A stretch of DNA of 64,000 nt from Amycolatopsis sp. MtRt-6 (GTDB lineage Bacteria; Actinomycetota; Actinomycetes; Mycobacteriales; Pseudonocardiaceae): positions 193,901 through 257,900 of the forward strand of contig NZ_JADWPD010000004.1 in assembly GCF_017308975.1 (NCBI RefSeq), read 5' to 3'. A model generated the notes under the pieces. It searched no databases. It had not been told where the DNA came from and saw only the letters and a list, made by a program, of their open reading frames with translations. Positions within the stretch are counted from its first letter, which is position 1, and each line of letters begins with the position of its first letter. A program made the translations under genes and the position numbers. This document shows, piece by piece, positions 35,307 to 45,741 of this stretch.

Positions 35307-36821
35307 ATGCCGGACTTCGTCGGTGCCGTGGACCAGGGCACGACCAGCACCCGCTTCATGATCTTCGACCACGGCGGCAACGAAATCGCCCGCCACCAGC
35401 TCGAGCACGAGCAGATCCTGCCCAAGCCGGGCTGGGTCGAGCACGACGCCACCGAGATCTGGGAACGCACCCGCTCGGTCATCGCGACCGCGCTCAACAA
35501 GGCCAACCTGACGGTGAACGACCTGGCCGCGCTCGGCATCACCAACCAGCGCGAGACCACCGTCGTCTGGAACCGCCGCACCGGCCGCCCGTACGGCAAC
35601 GCGATCGTCTGGCAGGACACCCGGACCGACCGCATCGCCTCGGCGCTCGAGCGCGAGGGCAAGGGCGACATCATCCGCCGCAAGGCCGGCCTGCCGCCCG
35701 CCACCTACTTCTCCGGCGGCAAGCTGCAGTGGATCCTGGAGAACATCCCGGGCGTGCGCGAGGACGCCGAGAAGGGCGACGCCCTCTTCGGCACCACCGA
35801 CTCGTGGCTGATCTGGAACCTCACCGGCGGCCCGGACGGCGGCGTGCACGTCACCGACCCGACCAACGCCTCGCGCACCATGCTCATGGACCTCGAGACG
35901 CTGGACTGGGACGACGAGCTCCTGTCGTTCTTCGACGTCCCGCGGCAGATGCTCCCGGCGATCCGGCCCTCGTCGAACCCGGGCTTCGGCACCACCCGCG
36001 CGGACGGCCCGCTCGGCGGCGAGGTCGCCATCACCGGCGTCCTCGGCGACCAGCAGGCCGCCACCGTCGGGCAGGTCTGCTTCCGCCCCGGCGAGGCCAA
36101 GAACACCTACGGCACCGGCAACTTCCTGCTGCTCAACACCGGCCAGGAGCTGGTCCGCTCGAAGCACGGCCTGCTGACGACGCTGTGCTACCAGTTCGGC
36201 GACGACAAGCCGGTCTACGCGCTGGAAGGCTCGATCGCCGTCACCGGTTCGGCCGTGCAGTGGCTGCGCGACCAGCTCGGCATCATCAGCGGTGCGGCGC
36301 AGAGCGAGAGCCTGGCCCGCCAGGTCGAGGACAACGGCGGCGTCTACTTCGTCCCGGCGTTCTCCGGCCTGTTCGCCCCGTACTGGCGCTCCGACGCCCG
36401 CGGCGCGATCGTCGGCCTCACCCGCGCCACGACCAACGCCCACATCGCGCGGGCCACCCTGGAAGCGATCTGCTACCAGACCCGCGACGTCGTCGAGGCG
36501 ATGCAGAACGACTCCGGCGTGACGCTGGACGTGTTGCGTGTGGACGGTGGCGTCACCGCCAACGAGCTGTGCATGCAGCTGCAGGCGGACATCCTCGGCG
36601 TGCCGGTGTCGAAGCCGGTCGTCGCCGAGACCACCGCGCTCGGCGCCGCCTACGCCGCCGGGCTGGCGGTCGGCTTCTGGAAGTCGACCGACGAGCTCGA
36701 GCAGAACTGGAACGAGGACAAGCGCTGGACGCCGACCTGGAGCGACGAGCAGCGCGCCGAGGGCTACGCGGGCTGGCAGAAGGCCGTCGGCCGCACGCTC
36801 GACTGGGTCGACGTGCAGTGA
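35307..36821 (+). CDS. glpK: Glycerol kinase
   Basis: A 504-residue FGGY kinase converting glycerol and ATP to glycerol-3-phosphate. Motifs: [65 protein letters not shown] and [14 protein letters not shown]. Full family length without extra domains, in contrast to the longer kinase at 31604. CAGGAG precedes ATG 35307. Middle gene of glpF-glpK-glpD. Confidence 0.97.
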   Translation: MPDFVGAVDQGTTSTRFMIFDHGGNEIARHQLEHEQILPKPGWVEHDATEIWERTRSVIATALNKANLTVNDLAALGITNQRETTVVWNRRTGRPYGNAIVWQDTRTDRIASALEREGKGDIIRRKAGLPPATYFSGGKLQWILENIPGVREDAEKGDALFGTTDSWLIWNLTGGPDGGVHVTDPTNASRTMLMDLETLDWDDELLSFFDVPRQMLPAIRPSSNPGFGTTRADGPLGGEVAITGVLGDQQAATVGQVCFRPGEAKNTYGTGNFLLLNTGQELVRSKHGLLTTLCYQFGDDKPVYALEGSIAVTGSAVQWLRDQLGIISGAAQSESLARQVEDNGGVYFVPAFSGLFAPYWRSDARGAIVGLTRATTNAHIARATLEAICYQTRDVVEAMQNDSGVTLDVLRVDGGVTANELCMQLQADILGVPVSKPVVAETTALGAAYAAGLAVGFWKSTDELEQNWNEDKRWTPTWSDEQRAEGYAGWQKAVGRTLDWVDVQ

Positions 36822-36841
36822 ACAGCAGGAGGAGGAACACC

Positions 36842-38530
36842 GTGACCGCGCTTTCCCCGCAGTACCGGGCGGAGACACTGCGGAAGCTGGCCGGCGAAGA
36901 GGTCGACGTGCTCGTCGTCGGCGGGGGAGTGACCGGGGCCGGCGTCGCGCTCGACGCCGCGTCCCGGGGGCTGTCGACCGCGCTGGTCGAGGCCCGCGAC
37001 TTCGCCGCCGGCACGTCCAGCCGGTCGTCCAAGCTGATCCACGGCGGCCTGCGCTACCTGGAGCAGCTGGACTTCAAGCTGGTGCGCGAAGCGCTCAAGG
37101 AGCGGGGGCTGCTGCTGCAGAAGCTGGCCCCGCACCTGGTGCGGCCGGTGAAGTTCCTGGTCCCGCTGCAGCACCGGGTGTGGGAGCGCGGCTACATCGG
37201 CGCCGGCGTCACGCTGTACGACACCCTCGGCGGCGCCCGCGCGCTGCCGCGGCACCGGCACCTGTCCAAGCGGGGCGCCTTCAAGGTGGCCCCGGCGCTG
37301 GCGGACGACGCGCTGATCGGGGCGATCCAGTACTACGACGCCCAGGTCGACGACGCCCGCCACACGATGACGATCGCCCGGACGGCCGCCGAGCAGGGCG
37401 CTTCGGTGCTCACGCGGGCTCGCGTGACTTCGCTGCTTCGCGAGGGCGAGCGAGTGGTCGGCGCGAAGGTGGTCGACCGCGAGAGCGGGATCGAGTTCGA
37501 GGTCCGTGCCCGCACCGTGGTCGCCGCGACGGGCGTGTGGAGCGACGACATGGCGGAGGCGGCGGGCATTCCGGCGCCGTTCACCGTCCGCGCGTCGAAG
37601 GGCATCCACCTGGTGGTGCCGCGGGAGAAGATCGACCTCGACACCGGGCTGATCCTGCGCACGGAGAAGAGCGTCCTGTTCGTCATCCCGTGGGGGCGGC
37701 ACTGGATCGTCGGCACCACCGACACCGAGTGGGACCTCGACCGCGAGCACCCGGCGGCGAGCCGCGCGGACGTCGACTACGTGCTCGACCACCTCAACGC
37801 CGTGCTCCGGACGCCGGTGACGCACGACGACATCGAGGGCGTCTACGCCGGTCTGCGGCCGCTGCTGGCGGCGAAAAAGGCCGCGACGACGAAGCTGTCG
37901 CGGGAGCACGCGGTGGCGCACCCGGTCCCGGGCCTGGTCATCGTGGCCGGCGGCAAGTACACGACGTACCGGGTGATGGCCGCGGACGCGGTCGACGTGG
38001 CGGTCGAAGAGCTCGGCCGCCCGGCGCCGCCGTCGTGGACCGACCGGCTCCCGATCGCCGGTGCGGAGGGCTACCACGAGCTGTGGGAGGACCGCTTCGC
38101 CGTGGCCGCGAAGTCGGGGCTGCCGCTGACCCGCGTCGAGCACCTGCTGCAGCGGTACGGCACGCGGATCTGGAACCTCCTTTCGCTCATCGAGGAGGAC
38201 CCATCGCTCCGGGAGCCGATCACGGAGACGTCGGAGTACCTCCGGGTGGAGGCGGTGTACGCGGTTTCCCACGAGGGTGCGCTGCACCTGGAGGACGTGC
38301 TGACCCGGCGGACGCGCATCTCGATCGAGGAGCGCGACCGCGGCGTCGAGGCGGCGCCCGTGGTGGCCGGCCTGATGGCCCCGCTGCTGGGCTGGGACGC
38401 GCACCGGACGGACCGCGAGGTGGCGAACTACCTGGCCCGGGTGGCGGCGGAGCGCTCGGCCCAGGAAGCCCCGGACGACGCGGCGGCGAACGCCACCCGC
38501 CTCGCGGCGCCGGCGTTGCTGCCGAGCTAA
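36842..38530 (+). CDS. glpD: Glycerol-3-phosphate dehydrogenase (FAD, aerobic type)
   Basis: A 562-residue membrane-associated flavoenzyme that oxidises glycerol-3-phosphate to dihydroxyacetone phosphate and passes electrons to the quinone pool. The dinucleotide motif is VVGGGVTGAGVALDAASRG, followed by TSSRSSKLIHGGLRYLEQ, LVPREKIDLDTG-type central sequence, WIVGTTDTEWD, and the C-terminal DAO_C domain with EEDPSLREPI and RTRISIEERDRG. GTG 36842 follows GGAGGA. Completes the operon begun by glpF. Confidence 0.96.
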   Translation: MTALSPQYRAETLRKLAGEEVDVLVVGGGVTGAGVALDAASRGLSTALVEARDFAAGTSSRSSKLIHGGLRYLEQLDFKLVREALKERGLLLQKLAPHLVRPVKFLVPLQHRVWERGYIGAGVTLYDTLGGARALPRHRHLSKRGAFKVAPALADDALIGAIQYYDAQVDDARHTMTIARTAAEQGASVLTRARVTSLLREGERVVGAKVVDRESGIEFEVRARTVVAATGVWSDDMAEAAGIPAPFTVRASKGIHLVVPREKIDLDTGLILRTEKSVLFVIPWGRHWIVGTTDTEWDLDREHPAASRADVDYVLDHLNAVLRTPVTHDDIEGVYAGLRPLLAAKKAATTKLSREHAVAHPVPGLVIVAGGKYTTYRVMAADAVDVAVEELGRPAPPSWTDRLPIAGAEGYHELWEDRFAVAAKSGLPLTRVEHLLQRYGTRIWNLLSLIEEDPSLREPITETSEYLRVEAVYAVSHEGALHLEDVLTRRTRISIEERDRGVEAAPVVAGLMAPLLGWDAHRTDREVANYLARVAAERSAQEAPDDAAANATRLAAPALLPS

Positions 38531-38589
38531 ACCGGTCACCGTCGTCGCGCGTGAACACCCCGGAACCGACCTGACGGGGAGGAACAGGG

Positions 38590-39711
38590 ATGTTCAGAGG
38601 TGTTTTCGCGACGGCGGCGGTGGCGCTGGTGCTCACCGCGGTCCCGGCGAGTGCGGACGAACCGGGCGGCCCGGTCGACCTGGGCACGCTGCCCGGCGGG
38701 CTGACCAGCTACGGAAATCTGGTGTCGAACGCCGGAGTGGTGTTCGGGACGGCGTACGACAAGGCGTTCAACGTGCGCGGCGCCAGGTGGGACGCGGCCG
38801 GCCGGATCACCGAGCTGCCGCCGCAGCCGGGCTACGCGTCGGTCTTGCCCGCCGCGATCGCCGAGGACGGGGTGGCGGTCGGGGACTCGATGGCCGCCAA
38901 CGGGTGGGTCGGGCGGGCCACGCTGTGGGGTGCGTCCGGGACGCCGGTGGACCTGCCGCCGGTGCCCGGCCATCCGAACTACGTGTATTCCAGTGTGGCG
39001 GCGATCAACGCCCACGGTATCGCTGTCGGGTACTCCTACGGCGCTCCGGCTTCGGACACGGCGGTGAAGTGGGACACGACCCAGGGGACGGTCACGGCCC
39101 TCGGCTACGGCCGCGCCTTCGCGATCAACGACGCGGGCGCGGTCCTCAGCTCGTACCGGGGGGAGTCGAAGTACTGGGACCCGGCGGGCAATCTCGTACC
39201 GCTGGAAGGCGGCGGCGCGCCCGCCGACCTCGCCAACGCGGGCACGGTCGTCGGCTCGAGCGGCTCCCACGCCGCGAAGTGGGACGCGGCGGGAAACCTC
39301 ACGGTGCTCGACACCACGTGGAAGTACAGCAACGCGGAGGAGATCGGCGAGGACGGGACGATCTACGGCGAAGTGGGGATCGGGGACGGCAAGGTCCGGC
39401 CGGCCCGCTGGGACCCGGCGGGCCGGCTCACCGTCTATCCGGTCCCGGACGGTGTCCCGAGCTGGTTCGTCACCGCGAACGACACGGGCAGTGCGCTTGT
39501 GGAAGTCGGCTCCAGCGAGTTCTTCGTGTGGGGTGCCGGCGGCGGGATCACCCCGCTGCCGCTGCCGGCGGAGGACGCTTACTGCCGGGCCAAGGACCTC
39601 AACGACCGCGGCGCGGTCACGGGCGGCTGTTCGATTCCGGGCCGGAACTCGCACGCCGTGCGGTGGGACCTGCCGGTCATCGGGAACCGGGGCGGCAGCC
39701 CAGCTCGGTGA
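38590..39711 (+). CDS. Secreted HAF-repeat beta-propeller-like protein
   Basis: A 373-residue protein with a signal peptide (residues 1-22, VALVLTAVPASA) and repeated units of about 45 residues. Each combines a WDxAGxxxxL strand pair (ARWDAAGRITEL, KYWDPAGNLVPL, AKWDAAGNLTVL, ARWDPAGRLTVY) with an INxxGxxVG turn. This and the opening VDLGTLPGG are typical of extracellular HAF-repeat proteins, probably folding as a propeller. No enzymatic role is known. GGGGAGGAA precedes ATG 38590. Its 3' end overlaps the convergent kinase-like gene by 35 bases. Confidence 0.8.
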   Translation: MFRGVFATAAVALVLTAVPASADEPGGPVDLGTLPGGLTSYGNLVSNAGVVFGTAYDKAFNVRGARWDAAGRITELPPQPGYASVLPAAIAEDGVAVGDSMAANGWVGRATLWGASGTPVDLPPVPGHPNYVYSSVAAINAHGIAVGYSYGAPASDTAVKWDTTQGTVTALGYGRAFAINDAGAVLSSYRGESKYWDPAGNLVPLEGGGAPADLANAGTVVGSSGSHAAKWDAAGNLTVLDTTWKYSNAEEIGEDGTIYGEVGIGDGKVRPARWDPAGRLTVYPVPDGVPSWFVTANDTGSALVEVGSSEFFVWGAGGGITPLPLPAEDAYCRAKDLNDRGAVTGGCSIPGRNSHAVRWDLPVIGNRGGSPAR

Positions 39712-40558
39712 GCACGTACCGGGCGTTGGCCGAGATGACCGCGTTCGTGTTCCGGTAGTACGGCAGCTGGATCACGGCCATCGCCAACGCCCGGCCACGG
39801 CCGCGCGCCCAGGTGGCGTCATCGGGGGCCACGGCGTCGCGGAAGGCGGGCCTGGTGTCCGCGGTCAGCAGGTTCCACGCCGGGATCAGGTCGATCGCCG
39901 GGTCGCCGACACCCGCGGTCGCCCAGTCGAGGACGCCGCTGAGCCGGCCGTCGCGCAGCAGGAGGTTGCTCGGCATCAGGTCGCCGTGCAGGCGGCACGG
40001 CGGTCCGGTCCACTGTGGAGCTTCCAGGCCCGCGGTCCAGACGGCGAGGGCCGCCGCCGCGTCGAACGGCTCGTCGGTCCGGCTCAGCTCGTCGATCGCG
40101 CCGCGGGTGACCGTGTCCGCTGTGGACAGTGGCCGCCCGCGGCGGGCCGGGGGACCCTCCGCCGGGTGCGCCCGCAGCGCGCGCACGAACTCCGCCAGGT
40201 CGCGGGCCGGCGCGTCCCGGCCTTCGCGCGCCGGTGCGCCGTCGAGCCAGCTGTGCACCGCCCACGGCCACGGGTACCCCTCGGCGGGCTCGCCGACCGC
40301 GACGACGTCCGGGACCGCCACCGGCAGCTCGCCGAGGGTGCCGAGGGCCCGGCGTTCCTTCGCGATGTCGTCGGCGCCGCCCGCGGTGAGCGGCAGCCGG
40401 ACCGTCAGCGAATCGCCCAGGCGGTACACGGCGTTGACCGTGCCCCCGGAGGCCAGGGGAGCGACCGGCAGGTCCGCCCACCGGGGGAACTGCCCGCGTA
40501 CCAGCCGCCGGACCAGTGTCGTGTCGATGGCGTGCTCGTCGGCGTGCATCCGGCCCAT
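39677..40558 (-). CDS. Aminoglycoside-phosphotransferase-like kinase (APH family)
   Basis: A 293-residue protein of the APH/choline-kinase fold. Seen: an N-lobe with GGTVNAVYRLGDSLTVRLP, the Brenner-type catalytic motif CRLHGDLMPSNLLLRDGR, and the metal-binding GVLDWATAGVGDPAID. It resembles actinobacterial Mph-like aminoglycoside or macrolide kinases, but most such chromosomal proteins have unknown small-molecule substrates, so no resistance claim is made. ATG 40558 is used; ATG 40549 is a possible alternative. Divergent from argG and tail-to-tail overlapping with the HAF protein. Confidence 0.85.
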   Translation of the reverse strand: MGRMHADEHAIDTTLVRRLVRGQFPRWADLPVAPLASGGTVNAVYRLGDSLTVRLPLTAGGADDIAKERRALGTLGELPVAVPDVVAVGEPAEGYPWPWAVHSWLDGAPAREGRDAPARDLAEFVRALRAHPAEGPPARRGRPLSTADTVTRGAIDELSRTDEPFDAAAALAVWTAGLEAPQWTGPPCRLHGDLMPSNLLLRDGRLSGVLDWATAGVGDPAIDLIPAWNLLTADTRPAFRDAVAPDDATWARGRGRALAMAVIQLPYYRNTNAVISANARYVLTELGCRPGSR

Positions 40559-40613
40559 GTGATCACCGAACCACGCACGTCAACGGGGTTTCCGTGAGCC
40601 AGGGCACCCCGGA

Positions 40614-42095
<1,482 letters not shown>

Positions 42096-42107
42096 TCGCT
42101 CACGACC

Positions 42108-42140
42108 CGAAGGCCACCACGTTCGCCGTGGTGGCCTTCG
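42108..42140. terminator. 13-bp hairpin, second copy of the intergenic repeat family
   Basis: CGAAGGCCACCAC (42108-42120), 7-base loop, exact complement (42128-42140), then GTGCGTTCAGG. The arm and the flanking GTGCGTT match the repeat at 28981. It sits between convergent argG and the gene at 42153, fitting a bidirectional terminator. Confidence 0.65.
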
Positions 42141-42152
42141 GTGCGTTCAGGG

Positions 42153-42869
42153 TCAGCTCCGCGCGGCGGCGACCGCGCCGGCCACGCGGGCCGCGAGATC
42201 CGGGTCGGCCAGCTCGGGCAGCAGCCGGTCGACCGGGGTGAGGCCGGCCAGCGCCCGCGCGCAGGCCGCGTGCACGTCCGGGTGCGCCTGCGGATCGCCG
42301 GTGCGCGGTCCGTCCAGCAGCAGGCCCGGCAGGGCCAGCAGGGGCGCGACCGGGTCGCCGGGTGCCACCACGGCCGGCCCCGGGCCGGGCTCGTGGCGGC
42401 CGATCGGGTCGACCACGACATCGACGTCCCGGGCGAGGTCGGCCAGCGGGAACGCCGCGGCGTCGGCCGGGTGCCACAGCGTGATGTCGGCGGTGCCCGC
42501 GGCCAGCAGCACGGGCATCAGGAGCGGCAGGGCGGCCGGGGCGGCGACGAGGATGCGCGCGTCCGCCGGGGTCCGGCCGCGCCGGAACAACGCCACCTGG
42601 ACGGCGGCCGCGAGCGCGATCGCGAGGGTGTCTTCTTCGGTGTACACCGTCAGCGCGCCGGCCAGGGCGAGCTGGGCGGTCCGGGCGGCGACGCGGTCGG
42701 CGCCGGTGAGGAACACCGCGTCCGCGTCCAGCGCCCGGACGGCGGTGATCAGCCCGGCCGTGTCGCCGGGCACCGGGCGCGCGACGGCGCGGAGCGGCGT
42801 GTGGTCGGTGAGCAGGCGGGCGGCCGCGGCGGCGTGGTCGCCGGCCACCGTGAGGACCAGCTCGGTCAC
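42153..42869 (-). CDS. Degenerate malic-enzyme NAD-domain-like protein
   Basis: A 238-residue protein. The middle (YTEEDTLAIALAAAVQVALF, then RRGRTPADARILVAAPAALP and LPVLLAAGTADITLWHPADA) follows the pattern of the malic enzyme NAD-binding domain, where a DDQxGTAIVxLAALLNAL helix leads into a glycine-rich VVNGAGAAG turn. Here that turn reads VAAPAALP, so the dinucleotide motif is lost and catalysis is unlikely. The resemblance is from memory of the fold pattern and moderate at best. GTG 42869 follows AGAAGGGA. It is divergent from the small gene at 42961 across a dyad (42914), suggesting shared control with the ArsR protein. It may be an allosteric or relic domain. Confidence 0.5.
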   Translation of the reverse strand: MTELVLTVAGDHAAAAARLLTDHTPLRAVARPVPGDTAGLITAVRALDADAVFLTGADRVAARTAQLALAGALTVYTEEDTLAIALAAAVQVALFRRGRTPADARILVAAPAALPLLMPVLLAAGTADITLWHPADAAAFPLADLARDVDVVVDPIGRHEPGPGPAVVAPGDPVAPLLALPGLLLDGPRTGDPQAHPDVHAACARALAGLTPVDRLLPELADPDLAARVAGAVAAARS

Positions 42870-42913
42870 GGGAATCCCTTCTCGGCGGGCCGTGGGTGTA
42901 ACCTGTTCAGCAA

Positions 42914-42929
42914 TTGCGAACATTAGCAA
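42914..42929. promoter_or_regulatory. Dyad TTGCGAACATTAGCAA in divergent promoter region
   Basis: A 16-base imperfect palindrome (arms TTGCGAA/TTAGCAA) between the divergent genes at 42869 and 42961. It is AT-rich against the surroundings and typical of an ArsR-family site; the ArsR gene at 43263 is the nearest candidate regulator. Confidence 0.45.
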
Positions 42930-42960
42930 GTCCTGGGATGCGACAGGAGGGCGGCCGGTC

Positions 42961-43167
42961 GTGAACGAGTTCGAGCTGAACCTGCGGCGCCGCGTGGGCG
43001 TCGTCTACCGCGAGCTCGCGGCGGCGCGGGCGGACGGCGAGGACTACGCCGGCGAACTGCACACCGCGCGGCTGGAGGAGCTGTTCGACCTCGCCCGCCG
43101 GCACGGCATCGACGTGGCCGCGCCGGTCGACGTCGACGCGGCGATCCCGCGGCAGGGCCGGTCCTGA
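42961..43167 (+). CDS. Small hypothetical protein
   Basis: A 68-residue, charged, probably helical protein starting at GTG 42961 with GGAGGG eight to ten bases upstream. It opens with NEFELNLRRRVGVVYRELAA and continues with LEELFDLARRHGIDVAAPVD. No membrane segment, no cysteine. It lies between the dyad at 42914 and the ArsR gene, 95 bases before the latter. I do not recognise a family; a partner or regulator role is only suggested by position. Confidence 0.55.
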   Translation: MNEFELNLRRRVGVVYRELAAARADGEDYAGELHTARLEELFDLARRHGIDVAAPVDVDAAIPRQGRS

Positions 43168-43262
43168 CCGGCGTCGGGGGAGTACCCCGCGCGGCCGCGG
43201 CGGCGGCACGGCAGGATCGGGGGCATGCGCACCATCGGACGCCGTGGCGGGGAGGGCTCTTC

Positions 43263-43604
43263 GTGAGCAGGCCGCTGTACCAGGTCAAAGCCGAGTTCTT
43301 CAAGACGCTCGGGCACCCGGCGCGGATCCGGATCCTGGAACTGCTCAGCGAGCGCGAGCACGCCGTGTCCGAGCTGCTGCCTCAGGTCGGGATCGAGCCG
43401 GCGAACATGTCGCAGCACCTGGCCGTGCTGCGCCGGGCCGGGCTGGTGACCACCCGCAAGGAAGGCTCGGCCGTCCACTACTCGCTCACGAGTGCGGAGG
43501 TCGCCGAACTGCTCGCGGTGGCCCGGAAGATCCTGACCGAGGTGCTCAGCGGCCAGGTCGAGCTGCTGGGCGACCTCCGCGCGGTCCCGGGCGAACCCCG
43601 CTGA
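43263..43604 (+). CDS. ArsR/SmtB family winged-helix regulator
   Basis: A 113-residue dimeric repressor: FFKTLGHPARIRILELLSER, recognition region EPANMSQHLAVLRRAGLVTT and wing KEGSAVHYSLT. It contains no cysteine at all, so it lacks the ELCVCDL-type arsenic site and other thiol metal sites. A non-metal effector or a His/Asp site is more likely. GTG 43263 follows GGGGAGGG. Likely targets are the dyad at 42914 or the inverted repeat downstream of its own gene (43629), both inferred. Confidence 0.9.
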   Translation: MSRPLYQVKAEFFKTLGHPARIRILELLSEREHAVSELLPQVGIEPANMSQHLAVLRRAGLVTTRKEGSAVHYSLTSAEVAELLAVARKILTEVLSGQVELLGDLRAVPGEPR

Positions 43605-43628
43605 CGCGCGTACGGGTTCCGCGCGAAC

Positions 43629-43696
43629 AATTTGTCACCCGCGCGCGGGCGCATAACAAAAAATCGCGCGCCGGAATACCGTGCGCGTGACAAATT
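43629..43696. repeat. Long-spaced inverted repeat AATTTGTCAC / GTGACAAATT
   Basis: A perfect 10-bp inverted repeat (43629-43638 and 43687-43696) separated by 48 bases. Inside it are a nested CGCGCG-type pairing and an A-rich patch (ATAACAAAAAAT) that is unusually AT-rich for this genome. Located between arsR and the secreted protein at 43782. Could be a paired operator, a large hairpin or a terminator; not decidable by eye. Confidence 0.55.
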
Positions 43697-43781
43697 CCTG
43701 GTTCACCGAAAAACGTCATGGCTGGTGAGGAAGTTTTCCACCTAGTATCCGAACCGCCGTTCGACGAGGAAAGGACCAGTC

Positions 43782-44378
43782 ATGACGGATACCCTCATGC
43801 GGAAAACCGGCCGTCGATTCCGCGGAATCGGGCTCGCCGCGCTGCTGGCCGGCGCGGTGGCCGTCGGCTCCGCGGGACCGGCCGCGGCGGCGGAGAAGAC
43901 GCTGACCTACCGGGGCGGGTTCCCGCTCATCGGCGACCAGACGGTCACCGTCGTGGTCGGGGCCGAGATCCCGGCGACCGCCACCGCCGGTTCGCCGGTC
44001 TCGGTGCCCTTCAGCCTCGACGTCGACGCCGGCCAGGCCGCCGGCGACGGCCTGCGCCTGGTCGGCGCCACCAAGCTCGCCGGCACGATCAAGTCCCAGG
44101 TGAACGTCGCGATCGGCGGCCAGTCCGTGGCCATCCCGGTCGAGCTGCCGATCCCCGAGACGCCGGTGCCGGCCGAGGGCACCCTGAAGTTCACCGCGCG
44201 CGGCCAGGTGGACTTCACCGTCCCGGCCGGCACCCCGGCGGGCGAGGCGACCAGCAGCGTCGACGCCGCCGCGACCACCCACGTCGTCACCGACAGCGCC
44301 CTCGGCGAATTCGACGTCGCCCTGACGCTCGACCCGCCGGACCAGGACGCCACGCTCGGCACGACGACCGTTTCCTGA
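43782..44378 (+). CDS. Secreted DUF6801-like protein
   Basis: A 198-residue exported protein. Signal peptide at residues about 1-37 (GIGLAALLAGAVAVGSAG, cleavage near AAA-AE). The mature part is beta-rich and threonine/valine-rich, opening with TYRGGFPLIGDQTVTVVVGA, which resembles the PFPLIGxQPVTV start of DUF6801 proteins in actinomycetes, though the cysteine usually found there is replaced. Function unknown, presumably cell-surface or secreted. An upstream AAGGACC lies before ATG 43782; a good terminator follows. Confidence 0.65.
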   Translation: MTDTLMRKTGRRFRGIGLAALLAGAVAVGSAGPAAAAEKTLTYRGGFPLIGDQTVTVVVGAEIPATATAGSPVSVPFSLDVDAGQAAGDGLRLVGATKLAGTIKSQVNVAIGGQSVAIPVELPIPETPVPAEGTLKFTARGQVDFTVPAGTPAGEATSSVDAAATTHVVTDSALGEFDVALTLDPPDQDATLGTTTVS

Positions 44379-44395
44379 ACGTCCGCGAAAATCGA

Positions 44396-44428
44396 GGGGC
44401 CGCCGGAATCCGCCCGGCGGCCCCTTTT
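44396..44428 (+). terminator. Rho-independent terminator
   Basis: GGGGCCGCCGG (44396-44406) and CCGGCGGCCCC (44414-44424) with a 7-base loop, followed directly by TTTT. Best textbook terminator in the window; ends the gene at 43782. Confidence 0.9.
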
Positions 44429-44502
44429 CGTGCCGGTGTCCGGCGCTCGCCGTGCTCACGTAGGGTCGGGAGTGGATCTCGTACGGCGGAAGGACATGGC
44501 GG

Positions 44503-45741
44503 GTGGGCGAGTCGAACTGGGCCGGGAACCTCACTTACGGCGCGGACGCGGTGACGACACCGCGGACCGTCGGCGAAGTGCGGGAAGCCGTCGCGGCCGC
44601 GGCGCACGTCAAGGCCCTCGGCAGCCGGCACTGCTTCAACGACATCGCGGACTCCCCGGGCGGGCTCCTGCTGGACCTGCGCGCCCTCGACGTTCCCGTC
44701 GAGGTCGGCGACGGCACGGTGACAGTCGGCGGCTCGGCCCGCTTCGGTGACTTCGCGCAGCAGCTGCACAACGCGGGCTTCGCGCTGCCGAACCTGGCGT
44801 CGCTGCCGCACATCACAGTGGCGGGCAGCGTCGCGACCGGCACCCACGGCTCCGGGCGACGGCAGCCGGGGCTGGCCGCGGCGGTCTCCGGGATCGAGCT
44901 GGTCACCGCCGACGGCGAACTGCGGACCTTCACCCGCGCCGACGCCGAGTTCCCGGGTCTGGTCGTCGGGCTGGGCGCGTTCGGCGTCGTCACCCGGCTG
45001 ACCCTCGACGTCGTTCCGGCGTTCGACGTCCGCCAGGACGTGTTCGACGACTTGCCGTGGGAAGCCGCGTACGGGCATTTCGACGAAATCGAAGACGCCG
45101 GCTACAGCGTCAGCATGTTCACGAACTGGGCGAACGACGCGATCGACCAGGTGTGGCTCAAGAACCGCGTCGACGATTTCGCCGGCCGTGCGGGGCTTTT
45201 CGGCGCGGTCCCGGCGGACGGGCCCCGCCACCCGGCGCACGCGGCCGGCATCCCGGCGGACAACTGCACGCCGCAGCAAGGGGTGCCGGGCCCGTGGCAC
45301 GAGCGGCTCCCGCACTTCGCGCTCGCGTTCACCCCGAGCGTCGGCGACGAGCTGCAGTCGGAGTACTTCGTGCCCTACGGCGCCGCCACCGCCGCGATCC
45401 GGGCGGTCCGCGAGATCGGCGACCGGGTGGCCCCGCTGCTGCTGGTCTCGGAGATCCGCGCCATCGCGGGCGACGACCTGTGGCTCAGCCCCTGCCACGG
45501 CGGCGACCGGGTGGCCCTGCACTTCACGTGGCAGCCGCGGCAGGCCGAGGTCGAGGCGGTGCTGCCGGTGCTCGAGGAGCGCCTGGCGCCCTTCGGCGCG
45601 CGCCCGCACTGGGGCAAGCTCTTCCACGGCGTCCCGGCGGGCTACCCGCGGCTGACCGAGTTCCGGGCCCTGGCCGAGCGGCTCGACCCGGAGGGCAAGT
45701 TCCGCAACCCGTTCCTGAACCGGAACGTCTTCGGGAGCTAA
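44503..45741 (+). CDS. Alditol oxidase (FAD-linked, AldO-like)
   Basis: A 412-residue VAO/PCMH-family flavoprotein oxidising polyols such as xylitol or sorbitol to aldoses with hydrogen peroxide formation. It follows Streptomyces AldO from memory: NWAGNLTYGA, ALGSRHCFNDIA with His43 in the position of the covalent-FAD histidine, LPNLASLPHITVAGSVATGT, and HGSG. Later segments are VPGPWHERLPHFALAFTP, LQSEYFVPYGAA, RPHWGKLFHG and DPEGKFRNPFLN. GTG 44503 is the likely start, directly ahead of the conserved N-terminus. Its end overlaps the convergent LacI gene by four bases. Confidence 0.9.
   Translation: MGESNWAGNLTYGADAVTTPRTVGEVREAVAAAAHVKALGSRHCFNDIADSPGGLLLDLRALDVPVEVGDGTVTVGGSARFGDFAQQLHNAGFALPNLASLPHITVAGSVATGTHGSGRRQPGLAAAVSGIELVTADGELRTFTRADAEFPGLVVGLGAFGVVTRLTLDVVPAFDVRQDVFDDLPWEAAYGHFDEIEDAGYSVSMFTNWANDAIDQVWLKNRVDDFAGRAGLFGAVPADGPRHPAHAAGIPADNCTPQQGVPGPWHERLPHFALAFTPSVGDELQSEYFVPYGAATAAIRAVREIGDRVAPLLLVSEIRAIAGDDLWLSPCHGGDRVALHFTWQPRQAEVEAVLPVLEERLAPFGARPHWGKLFHGVPAGYPRLTEFRALAERLDPEGKFRNPFLNRNVFGS

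Noticed and set aside
39677..40558. Calling the APH-like kinase an antibiotic resistance gene
   Set aside because: The fold motifs are shared by many kinases of unrelated small molecules, and there is no biosynthetic or resistance context.
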